From CAVQCJ01 sp963849365 (GTDB taxonomy: Bacteria > Actinomycetota > Actinomycetes > Prado026): a stretch of 64,000 bases of DNA. Of this stretch, positions 56,588 to 64,000 are shown piece by piece. Made by a program: the position numbers and the translations under genes. The stretch spans positions 186,001 through 250,000 of the forward strand of contig CAWKHA010000004.1 of assembly GCA_963849365.1 (NCBI GenBank). The letters are read 5' to 3'. The notes below the pieces were generated by a model. The model made no database searches. It saw only the letters and a program-made list of their open reading frames with translations, and had not been told where the DNA came from. How positions within the stretch are numbered: position 1 is the stretch's first letter; each line of letters opens with the position of its first letter.

Positions 56588-57886
56588 GTGGCCGGCTACG
56601 AAGTCCTGGCGGTCGCCGGCATGCCCGAGGTCCGCGCCGGGGACGACATCGCCGCGCTCGTGTCCGCCGCCCTGCCGGGCGAGGCCGACCTGCGCGACGG
56701 GGACGTCCTGGTCGTGACCAGCAAGATCGTCGCCAAGGCCGAGGGCCGGACGGTCGCCGCGGCCGACCGCCAGGACGCGATCGAGGCGGAGGCGGTGCGC
56801 CTGGTGGCGCAGCGCGCAGACACCCGGATCGTGCAGACCCGGCACGGCCTGGTGCTCGCCGCCGCCGGAGTCGACGCGAGCAACACCGAGGCCGGCACGG
56901 TCGTCCTGCTGCCGCTGGACCCCGACGCCAGCGCGCGGCGGCTGCGGGCCGACCTGCGGGCGCGGCGCGGGGTGGACATCGCGGTGGTCGTCAGCGACAC
57001 GCTCGGCCGTCCGTGGCGGCTCGGCCTCACCGACGCCGCCGTCGGGGTCGCCGGACTGGCGCCGCTGGAGGACCACCGCGGGCGTACGGACGCGTACGGG
57101 CACACCCTGGAGCAGACGGTCGTCGCCGTAGCCGACGAGCTCGCGGCGGCCGGCGACCTGGTGAAGGGCAAGCTGGCCGGGATCCCCGTCGCGCTGGTGC
57201 GCGGGCTCGCCGGCCGGGTGCTGCCCGGGGGTGCGGACGGGCCGGGCGCAGCGGCGTTGGTGCGCCCGGCGGACGAGGACATGTTCCGGCTGGGCCACCG
57301 GGAGGTGGTGCCGGCCCGGCGCACGGTGCGCAGCTTCGCCGACCGTCCCGTCGACCGGGCGACCGTCCTGGTCGCCGTGGCCGCCGCGGTCACCGCCCCC
57401 GCACCGCACCACACCACGCCGTGGCGGTTCGTCCTGGTCGAGGACCCGCAGGCGCGCACGCGGCTGCTGGACGCGATGGCGCAGCGCTGGGCGCAGGACC
57501 TGCGCGCCGACGGGTTCGACGAGGGCGCCGTGGCACGACGGCTGCGCCGCGGGGACGTGCTGCGCGCGGCGCCGTACCTGGTGGTGCCCTGCCTGGTGGT
57601 CGAGGGGGCGCACGACTACCCGGACCGGCGGCGCGCCACGGCGGAGCGGGAGATGTTCCTGGTCGCGGCCGGCGCCGGTGTCGAGAACCTGCTGGTGGCG
57701 CTGGCCGCCGAGGGGCTGGGCTCGGCGTGGGTGTCGAGCACGCTGTTCTGCCAGGACGTCGCGGCCGCCGCGCTCGACCTGCCGGCCGGATGGGAGCCGA
57801 TGGGCGCGGTCGCCGTCGGCTACCCGGCCGGGCCGCCGCCCGCGCGCCCACCGCGCGACCCCGCCGCGTACACGCTCGTCCGCTGA
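56588..57886 (+). CDS. fbiB: Coenzyme F420-0:L-glutamate ligase FbiB (CofE plus nitroreductase domain)
   Basis: A 432-residue protein. Residues 1-245 are the CofE ligase ([56 protein letters not shown]), which adds glutamates to F420-0. Residues 250-432 are an FMN-dependent nitroreductase-type domain ([52 protein letters not shown]), which in mycobacteria reduces dehydro-F420-0 and aids polyglutamylation. The fusion is the actinobacterial form. Likely co-transcribed with cofD. Confidence 0.95.
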   Translation: MAGYEVLAVAGMPEVRAGDDIAALVSAALPGEADLRDGDVLVVTSKIVAKAEGRTVAAADRQDAIEAEAVRLVAQRADTRIVQTRHGLVLAAAGVDASNTEAGTVVLLPLDPDASARRLRADLRARRGVDIAVVVSDTLGRPWRLGLTDAAVGVAGLAPLEDHRGRTDAYGHTLEQTVVAVADELAAAGDLVKGKLAGIPVALVRGLAGRVLPGGADGPGAAALVRPADEDMFRLGHREVVPARRTVRSFADRPVDRATVLVAVAAAVTAPAPHHTTPWRFVLVEDPQARTRLLDAMAQRWAQDLRADGFDEGAVARRLRRGDVLRAAPYLVVPCLVVEGAHDYPDRRRATAEREMFLVAAGAGVENLLVALAAEGLGSAWVSSTLFCQDVAAAALDLPAGWEPMGAVAVGYPAGPPPARPPRDPAAYTLVR

Positions 57887-57939
57887 CCGTGATGGCGGAA
57901 CACCGCGAACCTACGGGCAGGCGGCGGCGCGCTGGGCGG

Positions 57940-58884
57940 TCAGCGGGAACGGTGGTCGAGTGGGGCGTAGCGGGGGCCGCGTCGCGGCAGCGCCACCCCG
58001 GACAGCTCGACCATGCGGACGACCCGGTAGCGGTGCCCCGCGTACGGCTCCAGCAGCTCCAGCATCGCGGCGTCGTCGCCACCGGTCCGGCCGGTCAGCG
58101 CGTACACGACCTGACCGGCCAGGTGGAAGTCGCCGACCGACACGGCGTCCGGGTCGCCGTGCGCGCGCTGGCGCACCTCGGCCGAGGTCCACGGTCCGAT
58201 CCCGGGGAGCGACTGCAGCCGCCGGTCGGCCTCCGCGTGGTCGACCGCGAGCGTCCGTTCCAGCGCGGTGGCCCGTGCCGTGGCGGTCACCACCGTCCTG
58301 GCCCGGTCCGGCCCGACGCCCGCACGGTGCCAGGCCCACGAGGGCACGAGCGTCCAGCGCTGCGGCGCCGGCACCACCCGCATGCCGTGGGGTGCCGGGC
58401 CGGGCGCGGGATCGCCGTACGCCGTCACCAGCCGACGCCACGACCGGCGGGCCTCGTCGCCGGTGACCTTCTGCTCCAGCACGCTCGGGACCAGCGCCTC
58501 TGTCACAAGGCCGGTCCGCGGTACCCGCCATCCCAGGTGCCGCCGCCAGACATCGCGCAGCAACGGGTGCTGCGGCGCGAACTCGTCGGCGTCGACGTCC
58601 GCCGCGCCGAGCAGCTCGGGCAGCCCGTCCAGCAGCCAGCCGGCGCCGGGGCCCCAGGCCAGGCACTCGACCGCGCCGCCGACCACGCGCAGGCGCTGGG
58701 TCGCCGGGCCGTCCGGTGTGCGCGCGGTCCGCCACAGGCCGGCAGCGTCGATCCGCAGCGTCGGGTCGGCGCCGCCGCGGCGCAGCGGCCCGAGCGTCAC
58801 GCGCAGGTCGACCGCGCGGCCCGGTCGCCAGATGCGCCGCAGGACCGGCCCGGCAGGGTCGGCCGAAAGCAGCTGGTCCGGCAC
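57940..58884 (-). CDS. AlkA-type DNA-3-methyladenine glycosylase
   Basis: A 314-residue protein of the HhH-GPD fold: PSVLEQKVTGDEARRSWRRL (about 133-152), the helix-hairpin-helix LQSLPGIGPWTSAEV (223-237) and the catalytic Asp in DAVSVGDFHLAG (D252). It should excise alkylated purines. The region around 160-200 is as expected for actinobacterial relatives. GTG 58884 is 3 bases after the stop of the nucleotidyltransferase gene, so both form an operon. In M. tuberculosis the same stretch also carries a DNA-modification-type gene. Confidence 0.88.
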   Translation of the reverse strand: MPDQLLSADPAGPVLRRIWRPGRAVDLRVTLGPLRRGGADPTLRIDAAGLWRTARTPDGPATQRLRVVGGAVECLAWGPGAGWLLDGLPELLGAADVDADEFAPQHPLLRDVWRRHLGWRVPRTGLVTEALVPSVLEQKVTGDEARRSWRRLVTAYGDPAPGPAPHGMRVVPAPQRWTLVPSWAWHRAGVGPDRARTVVTATARATALERTLAVDHAEADRRLQSLPGIGPWTSAEVRQRAHGDPDAVSVGDFHLAGQVVYALTGRTGGDDAAMLELLEPYAGHRYRVVRMVELSGVALPRRGPRYAPLDHRSR

Positions 58885-58887
58885 GGC

Positions 58888-59979
58888 TCAGCCCGCGTCG
58901 GCGGACGTACGCACCGACCGGTCCGGCAGCGTGGCATCGACCCAGATCCGGGTCCCGGGCGCGATCTCGCAGTCGGCCCCCACCACTGCGTCGTCGCCGA
59001 CCACGGCGCGCTCGACGAGGGTCCGCTCGCCCACCCGGGCCCCCGAGCCGACGACGGACGCGACGACCACCGCGCCGGCGGCGACCACCGCACCGTCCTG
59101 GAGCACCGACCCGTGCACCTCGGCACCGGCCGCCACCCTGGCCCCGGCCCCGACGACGCTCCCGCCGTCGACCACCGCGCCGGGCTCGACGACGGCGCCG
59201 GGCAGCACGAGCGACTCCCCCGGCGGTCCGGGCACGGCCGAGGAGCGCACCACCCCGAGCACCAGGTCGCGCGACCCGGTCACGAACGCCTCGGGAGTGC
59301 CCAGGTCCAGCCAGTACGAGTCGTCCACGCACCCCAGGACCAGGGCGCCGCGCTCGAGCAGTGCGGGGAAGGTCTCGCGCTCGACCGACACCACCCGGCC
59401 GGCGGGGATCTCGTCCAGCACCGACCGGCGGAAGACGTAGCAGCCGGCGTTGACCTGGTCGGTGACCGGCTCGGGCATCTTCTCCAGGAACTGCGTGACG
59501 CGACCGGACGGGTCGGTGGGCACGCAGCCGTACGCCCGGGCGTCGGCCACCCGGACCAGGTGCAGCGTCACGTCCGCCCCCGCGTCCCGGTGCCAGGCGA
59601 TCTGCCCGCCGACGTCGTGCCCGGACAGGACGTCGCCGTTGAGCACCACGACCGGGTCGTCCGGCCCGGACCGCAGCCGGCCGACCACGTTCGCGATCGC
59701 CCCGCCGGTGCCCAGGGGCTCGTCCTCGGTGGCGTACTCCAGCTCGAGCCCGAACTCCCGGCCGTCCCCGAGACAGCCCTCGAAGACCTCGGCGCGGTAC
59801 GAGGTGGCCAGCACGACGTGGGTGACGCCGGCGTCGCGCAGCCGGGCCAGCTGGTGCAGGACGAAGGGCACGCCGGCCACCGGCAGCATCGGCTTGGGCG
59901 TGTAGACGGTCAGTGGACGCAGGCGCGTCCCCAGCCCGCCGACGAGGAGCACCCCTTCGACCGGGGCTGGGTCGGCCAC
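58888..59979 (-). CDS. Mannose-1-phosphate guanylyltransferase-like sugar nucleotidyltransferase
   Basis: A 363-residue protein with the nucleotidyltransferase domain (LLVGGLGTRLRPLTVYTPKP, 11-30; VVVLNGDVLSGHDVGGQI; YWLDLGTPEAFV) and a C-terminal left-handed beta-helix of hexapeptide repeats (about 245-345, such as VVEPGAVVDGGSVVGAGARV). It activates a sugar-1-phosphate with NTP; synteny with mycobacterial Rv3264c and the nearby manB favour GDP-mannose. Cytoplasmic. The start may be GTG 59979. Confidence 0.9.
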   Translation of the reverse strand: MADPAPVEGVLLVGGLGTRLRPLTVYTPKPMLPVAGVPFVLHQLARLRDAGVTHVVLATSYRAEVFEGCLGDGREFGLELEYATEDEPLGTGGAIANVVGRLRSGPDDPVVVLNGDVLSGHDVGGQIAWHRDAGADVTLHLVRVADARAYGCVPTDPSGRVTQFLEKMPEPVTDQVNAGCYVFRRSVLDEIPAGRVVSVERETFPALLERGALVLGCVDDSYWLDLGTPEAFVTGSRDLVLGVVRSSAVPGPPGESLVLPGAVVEPGAVVDGGSVVGAGARVAAGAEVHGSVLQDGAVVAAGAVVVASVVGSGARVGERTLVERAVVGDDAVVGADCEIAPGTRIWVDATLPDRSVRTSADAG

Positions 59980-60038
59980 GGCCGGACCCTACCCCGCTCG
60001 GCCGGCTCGGCCGGTCGGTCCGGGGCCGGGACGCCGTG

Positions 60039-62027
60039 CTAGGGGCTGGGGGGCGGAGCGGGCCGCGTGGTGATGGACACCAGCGCCTTCCAGTGCCAGC
60101 GCGGCACGATCGCGAACCTGGCCGTCCGTCCGGACCCGGACACCAGGACCACGGTGCTCTCCATCCGGTACGACCAGCACCGACGGGTACCCGTCCTCGC
60201 GTTCGGCGCGCACTGGGTCATCCACTGGTAGCCCCCGGACGAGTACATGCCCGGGACCCCCATGATCTGCGCGTCCCAGCTCGGGGTCTCGTAGGAGACG
60301 TACGTCGTGGTGTACGCGAGCCAGCCCATGTGGGTGACGTAGCTGCTGCCCGAGCGCGACCAGTAGGGGCCGTACTTGAGCACCGCGCACTTGAGCAGCT
60401 GCAGGCTCGGGTACGTGCACACGGTCCGGTACAGCGCCGACGCGAGGGTGTGGTCGCCGGACGTCCAGTACAGCGGGTCCAGCGGTGGTGTCGGGACGTC
60501 AGGGCTGCCGGTCTGCACGCTCACCGCGTACGGCACCGCCGTGCCGGCGGCCGACGACCCCGAGAGCGTCATCGTGTACAGCCCGTCCGGCACCTTGTGC
60601 CCGGACTCGTCGTTCAGGTCCCACGGCACCGACAACGCCTGCGCTCCGGCGGTGGTCCCACGGTAGGTCCGCACTGCGGTCCCGCCGGAGTCGGTCACCT
60701 GCAGCACGTACGACATCGCGGCGGACGTGCGCGTCGTCAGCGTCATCGGCGTGGTCTGCGGCGACGGCACCACGGTCGGCGACACCGACGGGTCGTAGAA
60801 CGCGGCCTGCTGCAACGCCTTCGCGACGGTCCGGATGGTGGGCAGGTACGGGTAGAGGTAGCTGCCCGGGCACGCGGTCGCGCCGGTGTCGCGGTGCCCG
60901 GCGATGTTGTTCAGCGTGACGGACGCACCGACCGGCCACCGATCGGTGCCGCCGCCGGCGGAGATGAGCGCGGTGGTCCCGGTCGGGTCGCGGTGGAACA
61001 GCCCGAGCTTCCATGCCGCGATCTTCTCGATCCCGGCGACGAGCGCGGACGAGGGCCGGGCCGTCTGGAAGTTGCCCAGCGCCGAGATCGACATCGTGTC
61101 GGTGTTGAAGCCGCCGGTGGCCGCGCTCAGCACGGCCTTGTCCACCCCGCCCGCGCGACCCTCGTAGATGCGCCCGGCCTGGTCGACCAGGAAGTTGTAC
61201 GGGACGTCGGCGTACCCGGTCGCCACCGAGTACGCGTAGATGGCGCGCAGGTCCTTGGCCGCGGCTGCGAGGGTGTCGCCGCCGGTCTGCCAGTAGCTGT
61301 TGCCCGACGCGGTGTGGTGCACGACGGCGATCTTCACCGTGCTCGTGTACTTGAACGTCGGGTCGCGCAGCCTCTCGTCCGCGCCCCACTGGGCCCGGGT
61401 GACGATGGTGGGCATCCCCGCCCACGCGGACGCGGACGACGCCGGAGTCGGCTGGACCTGCCCGTCCGCGGCGGACGTACCGGGGTCCACGAGGTCGAGC
61501 TGCAGTCCGGCCGGCGCGCGCCCGGCGTCCGTGTCCACCCGGACCTGCACGGCGTCGGAGTCCTGGGCGATGATCGGCTCGGTGTGCGGGCGGACCCGGG
61601 CGTACTCGGCGCTGCCCAGGTCCGGCGACGCGTCGGAGGTCTCCAGCGCCGACCAGGGGGTCCAGCTGCCGTCCAGCGCCCGGGTGCGCACCTGCACGCT
61701 GCTCGGGTCGGTCCCGGCGGCCGGCGAGCGGTCCCAGGCCAACCCGACGAGGGAGAACCTGGAGGTCTGCATCGGCGCCGTGAACACGGCCAGCCGGGCC
61801 GTCTTCGCCACCGGGCCGCCCGCCGCCCGCGCGCCGCCAAGTGCCGTCAGGCCGCCGGCCTTCGCGAGCGCGGCGCCGTCGACCCCCCCGAGCCCCAGGT
61901 GCTGCACGTGCGGCGCCACCGGGTGCGGCGTCGCGGCCGGCGCCGTGGCCACGGGCAGGGTGAGGACGACGGGCACCACCACGGAGGTGGCGATGCCGAG
62001 CGTGAGCAGCTTCTGGTGCAGGCGCAT
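60039..62027 (-). CDS. Secreted PGRP-type N-acetylmuramoyl-L-alanine amidase
   Basis: A 662-residue exported protein. Signal peptide 1-32 (LLTLGIATSVVVPVVLTLPV, ATAPAA). A beta-rich N-terminal part (80-185) is followed by a PGRP/amidase_2 domain (205-400) with zinc ligands in VVHHTASG (H237), GHRDTGATACPG (H378, C386) and the ring GRIYEGRAGG. Then come an FlgD-type Ig-like domain (430-505, VPDGLYTMTLSGSSAAGT) and a Cys- and Trp-rich end (520-662). It cleaves peptidoglycan stems from muramic acid. ATG 62027 follows no strong ribosome site. Divergent from the LCP gene. Confidence 0.9.
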   Translation of the reverse strand: MRLHQKLLTLGIATSVVVPVVLTLPVATAPAATPHPVAPHVQHLGLGGVDGAALAKAGGLTALGGARAAGGPVAKTARLAVFTAPMQTSRFSLVGLAWDRSPAAGTDPSSVQVRTRALDGSWTPWSALETSDASPDLGSAEYARVRPHTEPIIAQDSDAVQVRVDTDAGRAPAGLQLDLVDPGTSAADGQVQPTPASSASAWAGMPTIVTRAQWGADERLRDPTFKYTSTVKIAVVHHTASGNSYWQTGGDTLAAAAKDLRAIYAYSVATGYADVPYNFLVDQAGRIYEGRAGGVDKAVLSAATGGFNTDTMSISALGNFQTARPSSALVAGIEKIAAWKLGLFHRDPTGTTALISAGGGTDRWPVGASVTLNNIAGHRDTGATACPGSYLYPYLPTIRTVAKALQQAAFYDPSVSPTVVPSPQTTPMTLTTRTSAAMSYVLQVTDSGGTAVRTYRGTTAGAQALSVPWDLNDESGHKVPDGLYTMTLSGSSAAGTAVPYAVSVQTGSPDVPTPPLDPLYWTSGDHTLASALYRTVCTYPSLQLLKCAVLKYGPYWSRSGSSYVTHMGWLAYTTTYVSYETPSWDAQIMGVPGMYSSGGYQWMTQCAPNARTGTRRCWSYRMESTVVLVSGSGRTARFAIVPRWHWKALVSITTRPAPPPSP

Positions 62028-62317
62028 GGGCGAGGGGTTCCTAGCATCCGGAGGGACCGTGCCGAGGGCTGCGCATTCGTGCTCGGGGTGATGCGCGAGA
62101 GTGGTGCTCAAGGTGTCGGTGCGACGGACGGGTCGCTTGAACCCGGGGACGAACCGACTGTAACCCGGATAGTTCGGATTGCCAGGAACCCAGCGCCGGG
62201 GTCGCACGTCAGGAAGATCGACTGCGGTGCGCCCGTACACTCGGGTGGCCTGTGAACGCGCGCCCAGAGCCAGTCCGCCGCGGTCCATCGCAGCCAGCCC
62301 GCCCAGGAGGACGACCC
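62028..62317. promoter_or_regulatory. Divergent promoter region of amidase and LCP genes
   Basis: 290 bases separate the two starts. The plus strand has TTGAAC (about 62134) and TGTAACCCGGATAG about 20 bases on, a weak promoter-like pair. I see no known riboswitch consensus. GC is high and no small gene is convincing. Confidence 0.3.
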
Positions 62318-63778
62318 GTGACCACGCCCGCGCCCGAGCCGCGACACCCGCGGTGGCAGCGCGCCGCCGCCGCCGTGGGCATCACGTTCGCGCTGCTGCT
62401 GGGCATGACGGCGGTCGGTGGCTACCTCGTGTACCGGCACCTGGACTCGAACATCACGGTCGACCCCAGCGCGGACGGCGAGCTGGGCCGCGCGCAGACG
62501 GCCTCCGGGGCGGCGTCCGCCGCGCCGACGCCGGTCACCGACCTGTCGCCGATGAACATCCTGGTCATGGGCTCGGACACGCGCGTGGGGCAGGGCGGGG
62601 AGGGCGGCTCGGCGAAGGTCTACAGCACGGCGCAGTCCGACGTCGTGATGCTCGTGCACCTGTACCAGGGGCGCCAGCGTGCACTGGTCATGAGCATCCC
62701 GCGTGACACCTGGGTGACCCTGCCCATGTGCAAGACCAAGAACGGCAGCAAGGGCGGCTTCGAGGGCAAGTTCAACGAGGCGTTCACGATCGGCGGCGCC
62801 GCCTGCACGATCAAGCTGGTCAAGCAGGTCACCGGGCTGCCCGTCGACCACTTCGTCGTCGTCGACTTCAACGGCGTGAAGGACATCATCAACGCGCTCG
62901 GCGGCGTGCACATCTGCCTGAAGACGGCGCTGCACGACCCGGTCGGCGGCGGCGAGGGCTCGGGCCTGAACCTCAAGGCCGGCTCCCAGGTCGTCTTCGG
63001 CGACCAGGGGCTCGCGCTGCTGCGGGCCAGGCACCACATCGCCGACGGCAGCGACATCAGCCGGATGACCCGGCAGCACGCGTTCCTCAGCGCGATGGTG
63101 CGCCAGGTGGAGGCCACGTCGCTGCTGAGCAACCCGATCCGCCTGTACAAGCTCCTCGACGCGGGCACGAAGTCGATCACCACCGACACCGGCCTGGGCA
63201 GCCTGCTGAAGCTCAAGGCGCTGGCGCAGACGCTGACCGGGCTCAAGCCGGCGAACGTGACCTTCCTGACGATCCCGTGGAAGAGCCGTGGCGACGGCGC
63301 GAACGTGCTGGTCGACACGAGCCAGGCGCAGCCGATCCTGGACGCCCTCGCCGCGGACAAGCCGTGGCCGCCGGTGGCCCCGGCGACCACGAGCACCGGC
63401 AAGCCGCTGAAGACACCGCCGGCGCAGATCCGGGTGAGGGTCCTCAACGCCACCGGTACGCCCGGGATGGCCGCCAAGGCGGCCGCCGCGCTCAGCGCTG
63501 AGGGCTTCCAGGTGGTCTCGGTCGGCACCGCGCCGTCGGTCTCGGCGACGACCGTCGTGCACTACGACCCGGCGTACGACGAGTCCGGGCGCACGCTCAC
63601 CGCGGCGGTCAAGGGCGCGTCGTCCGTCTCCGACAGCTCGCTCAGCTCGACGCTGGTGCTCGACGTCGGCACCGACTACGCGGGGGTGCGCACGGTGTCG
63701 GTGCCGAGCACCTCCGGCAACGGGGGGCTGCCCTCCACCGCGGTGGTCCAGACCGCCGCGGACTCCGGCTGCTTCTGA
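62318..63778 (+). CDS. LytR-CpsA-Psr (LCP) family protein with LytR_C domain
   Basis: A 486-residue protein with a short cytoplasmic start, one helix (VGITFALLLGMTAVGGYLVY, 20-39), the LCP domain (about 78-285: ILVMGSDTRVGQG, AQSDVVMLVHL, VMSIPRDTWVTLP, LLRARHHIADGSDISRMTRQ) and a C-terminal LytR_C domain (about 385-475: IRVRVLNATGTPGMAAKAAA). LCP proteins move polymers from polyprenyl phosphate onto peptidoglycan. AGGAGG lies just before GTG 62318. Matches the LCP gene beyond the GDP-mannose pyrophosphorylase in mycobacteria. Confidence 0.94.
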   Translation: MTTPAPEPRHPRWQRAAAAVGITFALLLGMTAVGGYLVYRHLDSNITVDPSADGELGRAQTASGAASAAPTPVTDLSPMNILVMGSDTRVGQGGEGGSAKVYSTAQSDVVMLVHLYQGRQRALVMSIPRDTWVTLPMCKTKNGSKGGFEGKFNEAFTIGGAACTIKLVKQVTGLPVDHFVVVDFNGVKDIINALGGVHICLKTALHDPVGGGEGSGLNLKAGSQVVFGDQGLALLRARHHIADGSDISRMTRQHAFLSAMVRQVEATSLLSNPIRLYKLLDAGTKSITTDTGLGSLLKLKALAQTLTGLKPANVTFLTIPWKSRGDGANVLVDTSQAQPILDALAADKPWPPVAPATTSTGKPLKTPPAQIRVRVLNATGTPGMAAKAAAALSAEGFQVVSVGTAPSVSATTVVHYDPAYDESGRTLTAAVKGASSVSDSSLSSTLVLDVGTDYAGVRTVSVPSTSGNGGLPSTAVVQTAADSGCF

Positions 63779-63872
63779 GCCCGGGCAGCGCGACGCTCCG
63801 CCTCCTCGATGAACGGCGTGAAGTTGATGCCGTAGAAGAGGTGCTTCAGGAACGGTCGCCAGTCGTCGTCCG

Positions 63873-64000
63873 CTACCGCAGGACCAGGGCGAGCGCCAGC
63901 GCGAAGATCACGACGGTCTGCGCGCTGTGCACGGCGATCGGGACCAGGACGCTGCGGTACCGCTTCGCCGGGTAGGCGAGGATGAACGTGTCCGCGATCG
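63873..64000 (-). CDS. C-terminal end of a second CPBP-like membrane protein (5' end outside window)
   Basis: The minus strand from the right edge encodes ADTFILAYPAKRYRSVLVPI and AVHSAQTVVIFALALALVLR before a TAG at 63873-63875. The last segment is a membrane helix, and AVHSAQTVV with its histidine resembles the final motif of CPBP intramembrane proteases. Only about 42 codons are visible, so the call rests on this ending. It runs tail to tail with the LCP gene. Confidence 0.6.
   Translation of the reverse strand, partial: IADTFILAYPAKRYRSVLVPIAVHSAQTVVIFALALALVLR

Noticed and set aside
57013..60042. A plus-strand frame of 1009 codons over fbiB, the AlkA-type gene and the nucleotidyltransferase
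   Set aside because: It crosses three real genes on both strands and shows only Arg/Pro/Gly-rich shadow sequence.
62028..62317. Possible c-di-AMP (ydaO-type) riboswitch before the amidase or LCP gene
   Set aside because: Such switches are known before actinobacterial wall hydrolases, but the core conserved blocks could not be aligned on either strand; only short GGGG/GAAC pieces match.

Overview
This window is a very GC-rich (roughly 70-75%) chromosomal stretch of an actinomycete. The evidence is a WhiB protein, MtrA-MtrB-LpqB, Rv3235-like, DUF3499 and DUF5719 proteins, a full set of late coenzyme F420 genes, many GTG starts and many 1-8 base gene overlaps. From about 14.6 kb to the right end the gene order follows a backbone known from Mycobacterium (Rv3235, secA1, hpf, comF, lpqB-mtrB-mtrA, sahH, pmmA, whiB2, fbiA-fbiB, GDP-mannose pyrophosphorylase, LCP protein) and from Streptomyces around whiB. 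Nothing in the window points to mycolic-acid genes; a non-mycolate actinomycete is likely, but I cannot name a genus.

Left part (1-15.2 kb), more variable: the tail of a repeat protein, the stump of a sensor kinase, a ScyD/ScyE-like secreted propeller, a gene-poor stretch (1955-2545), proline catabolism (pruA), a neutral-lipid group (wax ester synthase/DGAT, patatin lipase, a small DUF6912-like protein), a cupredoxin-like lipoprotein with a polytopic membrane protein, then a minus-strand operon with a SAF-domain protein, a CpaE-like ATPase with arginine in place of the Walker A lysine, a kinase-like protein and a frameshifted HAD hydrolase. A small excisionase-type HTH protein, a LysM protein and an Rv3235-like protein lead up to secA.

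Middle part (15.2-37.7 kb): secA, three GNAT domains in two genes, a YcaQ-type DNA glycosylase, and the mtrA-mtrB-lpqB-comF-hpf-response regulator series. Divergent from mtrA is a tightly coupled cluster (Pro-rich membrane protein, DUF4129, DUF4350, MoxR AAA+ ATPase, DUF58) beside SpoIIM-like and RDD membrane proteins; this is the best candidate in the window for a poorly understood multi-protein machine. Next comes a coupled operon of ahcY (of the archaeal/Thermotoga-like short type), an F420-dependent NADP reductase-like protein and a CPBP protease, facing a MerR gene across a 12-bp palindrome.

Right part (37.7-64 kb): YjbQ, a secreted PQQ-type propeller, an M20 amidohydrolase, a CDF transporter, then sugar-nucleotide and cell-envelope genes (SIS isomerase-like, Trm112-like, phosphomannomutase, mannose-1-phosphate guanylyltransferase, a giant GT2 membrane glycosyltransferase with DUF5719). 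The F420 locus places fbiC, a SAM methyltransferase, fbiA/cofD and fbiB/cofE side by side. The window closes with an AlkA-type glycosylase, a PGRP amidase, an LCP ligase and the end of a second CPBP protease. No tRNA, rRNA, CRISPR array, transposase or phage gene was seen.
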